From an uncultured Anaerolineales bacterium (lineage in GTDB: Bacteria > Chloroflexota > Anaerolineae > Anaerolineales > Villigracilaceae), in NCBI GenBank assembly GCA_938008865.1, contig CALLJA010000148.1:1-13801 (forward strand): DNA of 13,801 bases. The letters run 5' to 3'. Position 1 is the first letter of the stretch, and each line of letters opens with the position of its first letter. A program made the translations under genes and the position numbers. Positions 1 to 6,266 of the stretch are shown piece after piece. Below the pieces are notes generated by a model. The model was not told the origin of the DNA, did not search any database, and worked only from the letters and a program-made list of their open reading frames with translations.

Positions 1-201
1 TACATCGACGAGATCCTGGCCCAGCGCCAGCCGAATGAGGTCATCACCATCGTGGTGCCGCAGTTCGTGGCGGCCAGCATGGCCGAGAGTGCGCTGCACA
101 TGAACACAGCCGACCTGTTGCGCAAGGAATTGCTTTCCACCCCGGGCATCGTCATTACCGATGTGCCGTACCAGGTGTCGGAAACAAAGGAGAACGTATG
201 A
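1..201 (+). CDS. APC-family permease, C-terminal end only (partial)
   Basis: This is the 3' end of a gene that begins before the window; 66 residues and the TGA stop are visible. The tail has a short hydrophobic strand (ITIVVPQFVAA), then a segment rich in small and polar residues (LHMNTADLLRKELL), and ends near GIVITDVPYQV. I recall this pattern from the cytosolic C-terminal domain of APC-superfamily permeases of the KimA-like or 'amino acid permease' type, which often sit beside TrkA genes. The membrane part is off the window, so the transported substrate cannot be judged. The stop overlaps the next start codon (ATGA), so it is very likely co-transcribed and translationally coupled with the two downstream TrkA genes. 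This suggests a cation or amino-acid transporter gated by nucleotide-binding subunits. Identification rests on the tail motif and context, so it is moderate. Confidence 0.6.
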   Translation, partial: YIDEILAQRQPNEVITIVVPQFVAASMAESALHMNTADLLRKELLSTPGIVITDVPYQVSETKENV

Positions 202-860
202 AATTCGTCATTGTGGGTTGTGGGCGTGTGGGGGCCGAACTGGCCCTGCGCCTGTATAAAAGCGGCCACCAGGTGGTGGTCGTGGACCAGAGTGAGGCGG
301 CCTTCCACCGCATCGACCCCGAATTCCGCGGGCGCACCGTCCACGGCGAGGCCTTGCGCAAGGATGTGCTCGACCGCGCCGGGGTCGCCGAGGCTGACGG
401 CCTGGCTGCCGTGACCAATTCTGACACGCTCAACGCGGTCGTGGCCCATGCCGCCCGCGACGTCTACCATGTGCCGATGGTGGTTTGCCGTAACTACGAC
501 CCGCGCCTGCGCGGCATGTTGGAGACTTTCGGCATCCAGATTGTCGGCTCCACGGCCTGGGGCGCCCAGCGCACCGAGGAAATGCTGACCGGCGTCAGCA
601 CCAAGGCGGTCTTCTCGGCCGGCAACGGCGAGGTCGAAGTGTACGAACTTTCCGTGCCCGAAGCCTGGCAGGGACGCCGCTGGGGTGACATGTGCAACGG
701 CTTGCAGGGATTCCTGCCCGTGGCCCTGTCCCGTGCTGGGCGGGCCATCCTGCCGACCCTCGATACCGTGCTCGAAAGCGGTGACCTGATCAACGTGAGC
801 GCCACCTTTGACGGCATTAAAGCCCTGCGCGCCCGTCTTGGCTTGGAAGCGGAGGCCTGA
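198..860 (+). CDS. trkA: TrkA-family (RCK) potassium transport regulatory protein, first copy
   Basis: A 220-residue cytosolic protein, the usual length for a one-unit TrkA/KtrA protein. The N-terminal RCK-N Rossmann domain (residues about 1-130) opens with beta strand KFVIVG and the dinucleotide loop G7-C-G-R-V-G12. It carries an acidic residue (D30) at the end of the second strand, typical for NAD(H) binding. The remainder (about 135-215) fits an RCK-C (TrkA-C) ligand-binding domain. Family knowledge: such subunits form rings beneath a K+ channel-like or transporter subunit and gate it in response to NAD(H), ATP/ADP or cyclic di-AMP. The start overlaps the upstream permease stop (ATGA), and AAAGGAG-like purines lie 5-10 nt upstream. 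It sits directly before a second TrkA gene, so the two may hetero-oligomerise. The family call is secure; the ion and the partner channel are inferred. Confidence 0.9.
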   Translation: MKFVIVGCGRVGAELALRLYKSGHQVVVVDQSEAAFHRIDPEFRGRTVHGEALRKDVLDRAGVAEADGLAAVTNSDTLNAVVAHAARDVYHVPMVVCRNYDPRLRGMLETFGIQIVGSTAWGAQRTEEMLTGVSTKAVFSAGNGEVEVYELSVPEAWQGRRWGDMCNGLQGFLPVALSRAGRAILPTLDTVLESGDLINVSATFDGIKALRARLGLEAEA

Positions 861-861
861 T

Positions 862-1563
862 ATGTACGTACTTATCGCTGGCGGCGGCCGCACCGGAATG
901 CAACTGGCTACCCTGCTCCTGTCCGAAGGTTACAAGGTGCGCATCATCGAGAACCGCCCCGAACTGCTTTCGTACCTGCACCAGGAACTGCCCACCGAGG
1001 CCATTTACGAGGGCTTCGCCACCGACCCTGACACACTCAAGGAGGCGGGCGTTAACCAGGCCCATATCCTGGCGGCCTGTACTTCGGACGATGCCACCAA
1101 CCTGGTGCTGTGCTTCATGGCCCGTAACTTGTTCAACGTGCCGCGCACCATCGCGCGCATCAACAATCCGCGCAATGAATGGATGTTCAACGAGACCTTC
1201 CATGTAGATGTAGCCCTCAACCAGGCCAACCTGCTTTCCAGCCTGATTCGTGAGGAGATGTCGCTGGGCGACATGATGACCCTGCTCAAGATTCGCCACG
1301 GGCGTTACTCGCTGGTGGAGGAAAAGGTCGAGCCGGGCGCGCGCGCCGTGGGCGTGGCCATCAAGGACCTCGGCCTGCCCGACGAGTGCATCATCGCCGC
1401 CATCATCCGCGACGGACAGGTCACCCTGCCGCGCGGCACCACTACACTCAAGGAATGGGACGAGGTGCTGGCCATCACCAGCCCCGAGGCCGCCCAGCAA
1501 CTGGACGAGATGCTGGCCGCCGCCAGCCATCCCGACCGCGACGAAGAGCGCGATTCCGTTTGA
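862..1563 (+). CDS. trkA: TrkA-family (RCK) potassium transport regulatory protein, second copy
   Basis: A 233-residue protein that begins MYVLIAGGGRTG. It has a dinucleotide loop G7-G-G-R-T-G12 and an acid (E30) at the end of beta-2, so it is again an RCK-N NAD(H)-binding fold, followed by an RCK-C domain (about 145-220; LVEEKVEPGARAVG and LPRGTTTLKEWDEVLAI are typical). The open frame extends upstream into the first trkA, but I chose the ATG at 862 because GGAGG (851-855) lies 6 nt before it and the Rossmann fold starts there. It begins 1 nt after the stop of the first trkA. The tail (residues about 222-233) is charged and probably disordered. Paired TrkA genes next to an APC permease resemble the Rv2690c-ceoB-ceoC neighbourhood of mycobacteria (from memory). 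The rpmH promoter -35 overlaps its stop codon. Confidence 0.9.
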   Translation: MYVLIAGGGRTGMQLATLLLSEGYKVRIIENRPELLSYLHQELPTEAIYEGFATDPDTLKEAGVNQAHILAACTSDDATNLVLCFMARNLFNVPRTIARINNPRNEWMFNETFHVDVALNQANLLSSLIREEMSLGDMMTLLKIRHGRYSLVEEKVEPGARAVGVAIKDLGLPDECIIAAIIRDGQVTLPRGTTTLKEWDEVLAITSPEAAQQLDEMLAAASHPDRDEERDSV

Positions 1564-1589
1564 CCGAATCAAGACCCCTACGGTATAAT
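1560..1589 (+). promoter_or_regulatory. Sigma70-type promoter for the rpmH-jag cluster
   Basis: TTGACC at 1560-1565 and TATAAT at 1584-1589 are separated by 18 nt, a near-consensus housekeeping promoter. The -35 box includes the TGA stop of the upstream trkA. The predicted transcription start is near 1596, giving a leader of about 100 nt before rpmH. Read directly from sequence; activity is inferred. Confidence 0.75.
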
Positions 1590-1627
1590 ATCGCGCCAGT
1601 TAAAACTGCCAGCTCGTTCCCGATGAT

Positions 1628-1646
1628 AAGACCGATGAGCGGTCTT
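1628..1646 (+). promoter_or_regulatory. Hairpin in the rpmH mRNA leader
   Basis: AAGACCG (1628-1634), loop ATGAG, CGGTCTT (1640-1646) form a perfect 7-bp stem in the untranslated leader of rpmH. Only two T's end the stem and no U-tract follows, so it does not look like an intrinsic terminator. It could be a leader structure controlling L34 synthesis or message stability, but could also be incidental. Confidence 0.35.
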
Positions 1647-1694
1647 TCAGAAATACGGGACTTGCAATTATCTTTCGAGTGAGGAACGTTCCGA

Positions 1695-1865
1695 ATGACC
1701 AAGCGAACCTATCAGCCCAAGATCCGCCGCCGTGTGCGTGTGCACGGCTTCCGCCAGCGCATGGCCTCGGCCGATGGCCGCGCGGTGCTCAAGCGCCGCC
1801 GCCTCAAAGGCCGTCACAAACTGACCGTTCGTGCCAACGAGCACGTCAAGCGCGTGCGCTGGTAG
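1695..1865 (+). CDS. rpmH: 50S ribosomal protein L34
   Basis: A 56-residue, extremely basic protein. It has the L34 signature: [12 protein letters not shown] at the start, HGFRQRM (about 17-23), then [18 protein letters not shown] (about 28-45). L34 is a small component of the large ribosomal subunit, bound within 23S rRNA. It is longer than the common 44-49 residues because of a basic C-terminal extension (residues about 46-56, ending VKRVRW). Purines GTGAGGA lie about 10 nt before the ATG, inside a small palindrome (GGAACGTTCC, 1683-1692). It is the first gene of the conserved rpmH-rnpA-yidD-yidC-jag order and has its own strong promoter about 100 nt upstream. Confidence 0.96.
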   Translation: MTKRTYQPKIRRRVRVHGFRQRMASADGRAVLKRRRLKGRHKLTVRANEHVKRVRW

Positions 1866-1883
1866 GCGCAAAACGCAGGCAGG

Positions 1884-1889
1884 TATAAT
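1884..1889 (+). promoter_or_regulatory. Possible -10 box for rnpA
   Basis: A perfect TATAAT lies between rpmH and rnpA. No credible -35 is found 16-19 nt upstream (best is about 2 of 6 matches), and there is no TGn extension. If real, transcripts would start around 1896 with an 11-nt leader just before the GGAG of rnpA. Weak. Confidence 0.3.
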
Positions 1890-1897
1890 CCAGCCTC

Positions 1898-1901
1898 GGA
1901 G
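1898..1901 (+). promoter_or_regulatory. Ribosome binding site deciding the GTG start of rnpA
   Basis: GGAG ends 5 nt before the GTG at 1907. This supports the non-ATG start; no ATG lies nearby in that frame before the conserved domain. Confidence 0.6.
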
Positions 1902-1906
1902 TACGG

Positions 1907-2254
1907 GTGCAGCGTAAGTTTCGTCTGACCCGGTCGGATGATTTCAAGCGGGTGCGGCAAAGTGGCAAGTCCTACGCGCACCCGCTTATTGTGTTGGTAA
2001 CCCGCGCCGTGGAACCCCCCGCCCTCCGCGTCGGTGTGACGGCCGGTCGCACGGTTGGGAATGCCGTACAGCGCAACCGCGCCAAACGTCTTCTGCGCGA
2101 AGCCATGCGCCCCGTCCTCGACCGCCTGCCGCCTGGCTGGAATCTGGTGCTGATCGCCCGCCCGGGATTGGTTGGCGCCACCCTCGACGAGACCCGCCTG
2201 GCGCTCTTCTCCCTGCTCCGCCGCGCCGGACTCTTCCCTTCGAATGAAGCCTGA
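1907..2254 (+). CDS. rnpA: Ribonuclease P protein component
   Basis: A 115-residue basic protein, normal length for RnpA. It begins at GTG with [21 protein letters not shown], the usual N-terminal strand-helix that contacts the pre-tRNA leader. It contains the family signature [19 protein letters not shown] (around residues 46-65) with the invariant R-N-R used to bind the catalytic RNA. RnpA is the protein subunit that helps the P RNA remove 5' leaders from tRNA precursors. The C-terminal end, about 11 nt, overlaps the start of yidD, so the two are probably translationally coupled. The gene lies 41 nt after rpmH in the classic arrangement. Confidence 0.95.
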   Translation: MQRKFRLTRSDDFKRVRQSGKSYAHPLIVLVTRAVEPPALRVGVTAGRTVGNAVQRNRAKRLLREAMRPVLDRLPPGWNLVLIARPGLVGATLDETRLALFSLLRRAGLFPSNEA

Positions 2255-2534
2255 ATTTCATCTGCACGATTACTCCAGCGAGCCGCGTCTGCGCGATATG
2301 CCGCGCACGCCCGCGAACTGGCCGCGCATCTCCTTGCTGGCCTTCATCCGCCTATACCAGATGACCATCTCGCGCGGCCTGCCGGAGAATACCTGCCGCT
2401 TCTACCCGTCCTGCTCGCATTACGGCTACCAGGCCATCTACAAACACGGGGCCTTGAAGGGATCGGTCATGGCGGCCTGGCGCGTGCTCCGCTGCAACCC
2501 GTTCAATGCCGGGGGCTACGACCCCGTTCCCTAG
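2244..2534 (+). CDS. yidD: Membrane protein insertion efficiency factor YidD
   Basis: A 96-residue protein with the YidD core: [13 protein letters not shown], then C-R-F-Y-P-S-C-S (about residues 50-57), H-G-A-L-K-G, and the ending [13 protein letters not shown]. YidD is a small membrane-associated protein, attached through an amphipathic N-terminal helix, that assists YidC-dependent insertion. The start is uncertain: the ATG at 2244 overlaps rnpA by 11 nt, and an in-frame ATG at 2298 would remove 18 polar residues not found in most family members. Neither has a strong ribosome binding site. The three conserved cysteines are present. It lies between rnpA and a lipoprotein gene; yidC follows one gene later. 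Confidence 0.93.
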   Translation: MKPEFHLHDYSSEPRLRDMPRTPANWPRISLLAFIRLYQMTISRGLPENTCRFYPSCSHYGYQAIYKHGALKGSVMAAWRVLRCNPFNAGGYDPVP

Positions 2535-2538
2535 GAGG
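2533..2538 (+). promoter_or_regulatory. Strong ribosome binding site for the TTG start of the PQQ lipoprotein
   Basis: AGGAGG lies 7 nt before TTG at 2546 and shares two bases with the yidD stop codon (TAG 2532-2534). It fixes the unusual TTG start, which places a complete lipoprotein signal peptide at the N-terminus. Confidence 0.75.
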
Positions 2539-2545
2539 TTGGTTC

Positions 2546-3652
2546 TTGAACACCAAACGATTTACGCTGATCTTCCTGGCCCTGATCGGCCTGCTGCTCC
2601 TAAGCGGTTGTGCGACCGCCTCGACCAGCGGCTCCAGTTGGCCGGGCCTCGCCGCCGATGCGGATGCGGCCTACCTGGCCGACGGCGCCCTAATCTACGC
2701 TGTGCGCCTGCGCGACGGCGCGGAACTCTGGCGCTACCCGCAAAAGGCCGAGGCCAAAACGGCCTTCTACGCCACCCCGGTTCTCTTGGGCGATGGACGC
2801 CTGGTCATCGGCAGCGCGGGCACCGACCACTGCCTGTACGTGATCGACACCACCAAGGTCGCTGCTGACACCAAGACCCCGGAAGCCACCTGTTTCTTCG
2901 CTGCCGCCAAAGACCGCTGGATTGCCGCCCCGCTCGTGGTGGGAGATACGGTCTACGCGCCCAACAACGACGGCACGCTCTACGTGGTGGACCTGACCAG
3001 CAGCGAACTACTCTGGTCGATGGAGATCGGTGGAGGCGGACACCTGTGGGCCGCTCCCACCACCGACGGCACCAACCTCTACATTTCCTCCCTCGACCAT
3101 GACGTGTATGCCATCAACATCGAACGCCGCGAGGTGGTCTGGACCGCTGAATTGGGCGGCTCGGTGGCGGGTTCCCCGTCCCTGAGTGCCGACGGCCAGT
3201 CGCTCTACGTCGGCTCCTTCGATTCGAAGATCTACGCCCTCAGCGCCGCCGACGGCTCCATCCTCTGGCAGGTGGACGCCACCGGCTGGGTCTGGGGCAG
3301 CCCCGCCGTGGACGGTGACGTGGTTTACGCCGCCGACATCAAAGGCCAACTCTACGCCCTGGAAGCCGCCACCGGCAAGATCCTCTGGAACGCCCAGCCC
3401 GCCGATGCCATCACCGGCAGCCCGCTCGTGCTGGAAGATAAGTTGATCGTCACCACCGAGTCGGGCAACATCTTCGCCTACGGCAAGGACGGCCAGCAGT
3501 TGTGGCCCGCCGCCATCCAGGGCAAACTCTACACGCCCGCCGTGCGCAGCGGAGACCTGATCCTGGTTGCGCCGCTCGTCACCGGGGCCGAGTATTACAT
3601 GACCATCCTGAGCACCGATGGCGTCGTGCAACGGCCGTTTAAGCCCCAGTAA
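2546..3652 (+). CDS. PQQ-like beta-propeller repeat lipoprotein
   Basis: A 368-residue protein with a lipoprotein signal peptide: NTKRF basic start, hydrophobic core to about residue 19, and lipobox L-S-G-C with Cys22 as the lipidation site. The rest is a chain of about 40-residue PQQ-type blades. Typical elements are DGTLYVVDLTSSELLW, DHDVYAIN, DSKIYALSAADGSILWQ, KGQLYALEAATGKILWN and SGNIFAYGKDGQQLW, about seven or eight in all. The fold resembles BamB and PQQ dehydrogenase propellers, but no enzyme residues can be assigned and PQQ binding is not implied by this repeat. It should be anchored on the outer face of the membrane and act as a binding scaffold. Its position between yidD and yidC, just after yidD and 11 nt before yidC, suggests a link with membrane protein insertion or folding, which is inference. 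Confidence 0.88.
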   Translation: MNTKRFTLIFLALIGLLLLSGCATASTSGSSWPGLAADADAAYLADGALIYAVRLRDGAELWRYPQKAEAKTAFYATPVLLGDGRLVIGSAGTDHCLYVIDTTKVAADTKTPEATCFFAAAKDRWIAAPLVVGDTVYAPNNDGTLYVVDLTSSELLWSMEIGGGGHLWAAPTTDGTNLYISSLDHDVYAINIERREVVWTAELGGSVAGSPSLSADGQSLYVGSFDSKIYALSAADGSILWQVDATGWVWGSPAVDGDVVYAADIKGQLYALEAATGKILWNAQPADAITGSPLVLEDKLIVTTESGNIFAYGKDGQQLWPAAIQGKLYTPAVRSGDLILVAPLVTGAEYYMTILSTDGVVQRPFKPQ

Positions 3653-3663
3653 TCGAGGTACCC

Positions 3664-4449
3664 ATGTGGGAGTTCTTCATTTCGCTGTTCGTCAACACCC
3701 TGTTGTGGATCTACGATAACATCGGCCACAACTTCGGCCTCGCGATCATCCTCTTCACCATCCTGGTCCGCCTCATCACCTGGCCGCTCAACGCCTCGCA
3801 GATGAAGGGCGCGCAGGCCATGCAGTCGTTGCAAACCGACAAGGAATGGCTCGACATCCAGAAGAAGTACGAAAAGGACCGCGAGAAACTGGCGCAGGAA
3901 CAGATGCGCATCTACCAGGAGCGCGGCATCAACCCCTTCGGCTCCTGCCTGCCCATGCTCATCCAGTTCCCGATCATCATCGCCCTGTACCAAAGCATCT
4001 CGCGCGCCATGGCCGCCACCCCGCTGGGCCTGCTCCAACTGGGACGCAGCCTGTTCTCCTTCCTCGACGTGGAGACCATCATCCCGCTCAACAGCAAATT
4101 CTTGTGGATGGACCTGGGCCGCCCCGAATTCGTCATGCTGTTCGGCTTTGGCGTTCCCACCCTGGCCATCCTCGTGGGTCTCACCACCTACGTCCAGTCC
4201 AAACTGACCATGCCGCCCAGCACCAACCCTAACGACCAGGCCGCTGCCATGAGCAGTTCGATGGCCGTTACCATGCCGATCATGATGGCCTGGATCTCCT
4301 ACAGCCTGCCTGCCGGCGTAGGAATCTACTTCATCGCCAGCAACCTGTTGGGCATCGTGCAATACGCCATGATGGGCAAGGTCAACTGGCGCAACCTGTT
4401 GCCCGGCGGCCAGCCCACAAGCCCCAGCACACCAACCCGCAAGAAATAG
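3664..4449 (+). CDS. yidC: Membrane protein insertase YidC/Oxa1 family
   Basis: A 261-residue polytopic membrane protein, the short form without the large periplasmic domain of Gram-negative YidC. TM1 (about 22-42) includes LVRLITWPL with Arg36, the conserved positive residue of the hydrophilic groove. A charged cytosolic hairpin follows (about 45-95: MKGAQAMQSLQ..., KKYEKDREKLAQEQMRIYQE). Next come GINPFGSCLPMLIQFPIIIALY (about 88-110) and further helices around 155-180 and 200-250 (VTMPIMMAWISYSLPAGVGIYFIASNLLG). It inserts membrane proteins alone or with SecYEG. No typical N-terminal lipoprotein signal is seen. GAGG at 3654-3657 serves as ribosome binding site. The tail is short and basic (TPTRKK), fitting ribosome contact. 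The jag gene follows 10 nt later. Confidence 0.95.
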   Translation: MWEFFISLFVNTLLWIYDNIGHNFGLAIILFTILVRLITWPLNASQMKGAQAMQSLQTDKEWLDIQKKYEKDREKLAQEQMRIYQERGINPFGSCLPMLIQFPIIIALYQSISRAMAATPLGLLQLGRSLFSFLDVETIIPLNSKFLWMDLGRPEFVMLFGFGVPTLAILVGLTTYVQSKLTMPPSTNPNDQAAAMSSSMAVTMPIMMAWISYSLPAGVGIYFIASNLLGIVQYAMMGKVNWRNLLPGGQPTSPSTPTRKK

Positions 4450-4459
4450 GGAGGTTCCC

Positions 4460-5302
4460 ATGAGTGAGCGAACCACGCTAGAGATCATCGCTCCGACCGT
4501 CGAAGAGGCGCTCGCCCAGGGCTTGTCGCAACTGGGATTGCCCGCTGACGCCGTGTCTGTGGAAGTGCTCGACGCCGGCACCAAGGGCCTCTTTGGACTG
4601 GGCGGACGCCAGGTGCGCGTCCGTTTGACGGTGCGCGGCCCGCAGGACGACCTGCCTCCTGTAACGGAATCAGTTGCCCCGTCCAGAGCGGAGCCGAAGC
4701 CTACCCCCGTCAAAGCGGAAAAGTCCAAGGCTGAATCCGCTCCCGTAAAAAAGGACAAGCCCAAGGCAGAGGCCCCGAAGGCCGAGAAACCCAGGCCCGA
4801 GCCTGTTCCTGCCCCCGTTCCCAGCCGGGAGCATGACGAAGTCCTGGACGCCACTGAGGCCATCGTCTCGAAATTGCTGCACCAGTTGCGGCTGGAGGCG
4901 CAGGTCTCGGCCCACTACCTCGAAGATTCGACTGACGACCGCCGCAACATCCACGTGGATGTGCGCGGTGAGGACTTGAGCGCGCTGATCGGCCGCCGCG
5001 CCGAAACATTGAACGCCTTTCAGTATGTGGCTTCGCTAATGGTCGGCAAACAGACCGGCCAATGGATCCAGTTGGTGGTGGACGTGGAAGGCTATCGCAA
5101 TCGCCGTGAGCGTCAGCTTAAGCAACTGGCCCGCCGCATGGCCGAGCAGGTGACGAAGACCGGCCGCCGCGCCAGCCTCGAACCGATGCCCTCCAGCGAG
5201 CGCCGTGTCATCCACCTTGAGCTGCGCGGGCACCCCGCCGTCACGACCGAAAGCACCGGCGATGAGCCGCACCGCAAGGTGGTCATCCTGCCGAAGGACT
5301 AG
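4460..5302 (+). CDS. jag: Jag/KhpB RNA-binding protein (Jag_N, KH, R3H)
   Basis: A 280-residue protein with three recognisable parts. A Jag_N domain (about 1-58) contains the signature VEVLDAGTKGLFGLGGRQVRV. A long Lys/Pro/Ala/Glu-rich linker follows (about 65-122), likely disordered. A KH domain (about 125-205) has the nucleic-acid loop I-G-R-R-A at 177-181. An R3H domain (about 206-258) has R248-x3-H252. KhpB/Jag binds RNA with KhpA and affects cell elongation and division in Gram-positive bacteria. The usual GxxG loop of the KH domain ends in Ala here. Strong AGGGAGG (4448-4454) overlaps the yidC stop and lies 5 nt before the ATG. It is the last gene before an intrinsic terminator. Confidence 0.93.
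   Translation: MSERTTLEIIAPTVEEALAQGLSQLGLPADAVSVEVLDAGTKGLFGLGGRQVRVRLTVRGPQDDLPPVTESVAPSRAEPKPTPVKAEKSKAESAPVKKDKPKAEAPKAEKPRPEPVPAPVPSREHDEVLDATEAIVSKLLHQLRLEAQVSAHYLEDSTDDRRNIHVDVRGEDLSALIGRRAETLNAFQYVASLMVGKQTGQWIQLVVDVEGYRNRRERQLKQLARRMAEQVTKTGRRASLEPMPSSERRVIHLELRGHPAVTTESTGDEPHRKVVILPKD
4947..4962. other. 16-bp perfect palindrome with CACGTG core (candidate parS-like site)
   Basis: ACATCCACGTGGATGT is self-complementary over all 16 bases. It lies inside jag (KH domain, coding around N163-V168) and about 1.3 kb before parA. Canonical parS (TGTTTCACGTGAAACA) has the same length and CACGTG core, but the flanks match poorly: 8 of 16 positions agree. Two other CACGTG motifs in the window (6422, 10906) are not palindromic beyond the core. 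A coding coincidence is possible. Confidence 0.25.
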
Positions 5303-5309
5303 CACACCG

Positions 5310-5340
5310 AACCAGCGCCAGACACGGCGCTGGTTTTTTT
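5310..5340 (+). terminator. Intrinsic terminator after jag
   Basis: AACCAGCGCC (5310-5319), loop AGACAC, GGCGCTGGTT (5326-5335) form a perfect 10-bp GC-rich stem followed by a T-run to 5340. It starts 8 nt after the jag stop and closes the rpmH-jag transcription unit, separating it from the kinase-parAB operon. Confidence 0.92.
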
Positions 5341-5401
5341 ACGGCGCCAAGTTTGCAATGCGAGGGATATGCGGCGGGCCGCCGAAGTAGATTCGACAAG
5401 T

Positions 5402-5407
5402 TATAAT
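5402..5407 (+). promoter_or_regulatory. -10 box of the kinase-parAB operon promoter (possibly leaderless)
   Basis: TATAAT sits 7 nt before the ATG at 5415, in the only gap (5341-5414) between the terminator and the operon. No clear -35 is visible 15-18 nt upstream, and the ATG has no Shine-Dalgarno sequence. With normal -10 to start spacing, transcription would begin at or within a base or two of the ATG, suggesting a leaderless message. Activity is inferred. Confidence 0.5.
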
Positions 5408-5414
5408 AAGCAAC

Positions 5415-6266
5415 ATGCCTGACCACGTTCCGCTGGATGCGGTGGATTACCTGCTGATTGGCCACCTCACTATGGACCTGACTCCGAGCGGCCCGCGCTT
5501 GGGCGGGACGGCGGCCTATTCCGCGCTGGCGGCGCGCGCGCTCGGGCTGCGGGTGGGCATCATTACCTCGGGCGCGGACGACCTTCCGCTAGCGCCGCTG
5601 GCCGATTTTCCTATCGTCCTCGTTCCCGCCGAACATTCCACCACCTTCGAAAATATCCAGACGCCCGCAGGCCGCAGGCAGGTCCTGCATCGCCGCGCTG
5701 CGCCGCTGGGTTATGAGCATGTGCCCGCCGCCTGGCGTTCGGCCCCAATCTTGCACCTTGCGCCGCTGGCCCAGGAGATCCCCGCCGAGGTAGCCGCGCA
5801 GTCCACGGCCTCGCTGACCGGGCTGACCCCGCAAGGCTGGCTGCGCGCCTGGGACGAGCAGGGACACGTTCACCCGTGCGCGTGGGATGCGGCTGCGCAG
5901 GTCCTGCCGCATGTCGGAGCGATGGTCATCAGCCGCGAGGACGTGGGCGGCGACGAGGAACAGATCGAGTCCTTTGCGCACCATGTGCGCGTGCTGGCGG
6001 TCACCGAGGGCGCGGCAGGTTCGGTGCTGTACTGGCACGGAGACCGCCGCCGCTTCCGCGCGCCGCAGGTCGAGGAAGTGGATTCCGTGGGCGCGGGCGA
6101 CATCTACGCTGCTGCCTTCTTTGCCCGCATGTACACCACTCGCGACCCGTGGGAGGCAGCCCGCTTTGCCACCCAGTTTGCGGCGTATTCCGTCACCCGC
6201 CCGGGCCTGGCGGGCATCCCGACCGAAAAAGAGATCCAGGCTTGTTTGATGGAGGTTTTATCTTGA
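5415..6266 (+). CDS. PfkB/ribokinase-family carbohydrate or nucleoside kinase
   Basis: A 283-residue protein with the PfkB fold. The N-terminal strand DYLLIGHLTMDL and the glycine pair motif LGGTAAYSALAARALG (29-44) correspond to the substrate-side signature. The C-terminal signature D223-S-V-G-A-G-D229 contains the anion-hole glycines and the catalytic base Asp229, followed by IYAAAFFARM. The protein phosphorylates a sugar, nucleoside or related hydroxyl compound with ATP; the substrate cannot be told. It is a little short compared with the usual 300-340 residues, and the middle section (lid region) is reduced. It is the first gene of the parAB operon, with its stop codon overlapping the TTG start of parA (TTGA), so it is translationally coupled to chromosome partition genes for no obvious reason. 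Confidence 0.85.
   Translation: MPDHVPLDAVDYLLIGHLTMDLTPSGPRLGGTAAYSALAARALGLRVGIITSGADDLPLAPLADFPIVLVPAEHSTTFENIQTPAGRRQVLHRRAAPLGYEHVPAAWRSAPILHLAPLAQEIPAEVAAQSTASLTGLTPQGWLRAWDEQGHVHPCAWDAAAQVLPHVGAMVISREDVGGDEEQIESFAHHVRVLAVTEGAAGSVLYWHGDRRRFRAPQVEEVDSVGAGDIYAAAFFARMYTTRDPWEAARFATQFAAYSVTRPGLAGIPTEKEIQACLMEVLS
6251..6255 (+). promoter_or_regulatory. Ribosome binding site deciding the TTG start of parA
   Basis: GGAGG lies 7 nt before TTG at 6263, inside the last codons of the kinase gene. The parA reading frame is open much farther upstream (to about 5876), but this site and the first beta strand of ParA (TRIYSLVNQKGG) place the start here. Confidence 0.8.

Noticed and set aside
1628..1646. 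Hairpin before rpmH as an intrinsic terminator for the trkA genes
   Set aside because: The stem is only 7 bp and lacks a following T-run; it lies downstream of the rpmH promoter, so it is better seen as a leader element.
3595..4863. Long open frame on the minus strand across yidC and jag
   Set aside because: It is antisense to two well-supported genes, has low-complexity Ser/Thr/Gly and Gln/His/Asp-rich content and no recognisable domain. High GC with strong codon bias creates such shadows.
5876..6262. N-terminal extension of the parA frame
   Set aside because: It overlaps the kinase C-terminus, has a Cys/Gly/Arg-rich composition unlike a protein domain, and a strong GGAGG with TTG at 6263 gives a full-length ParA.
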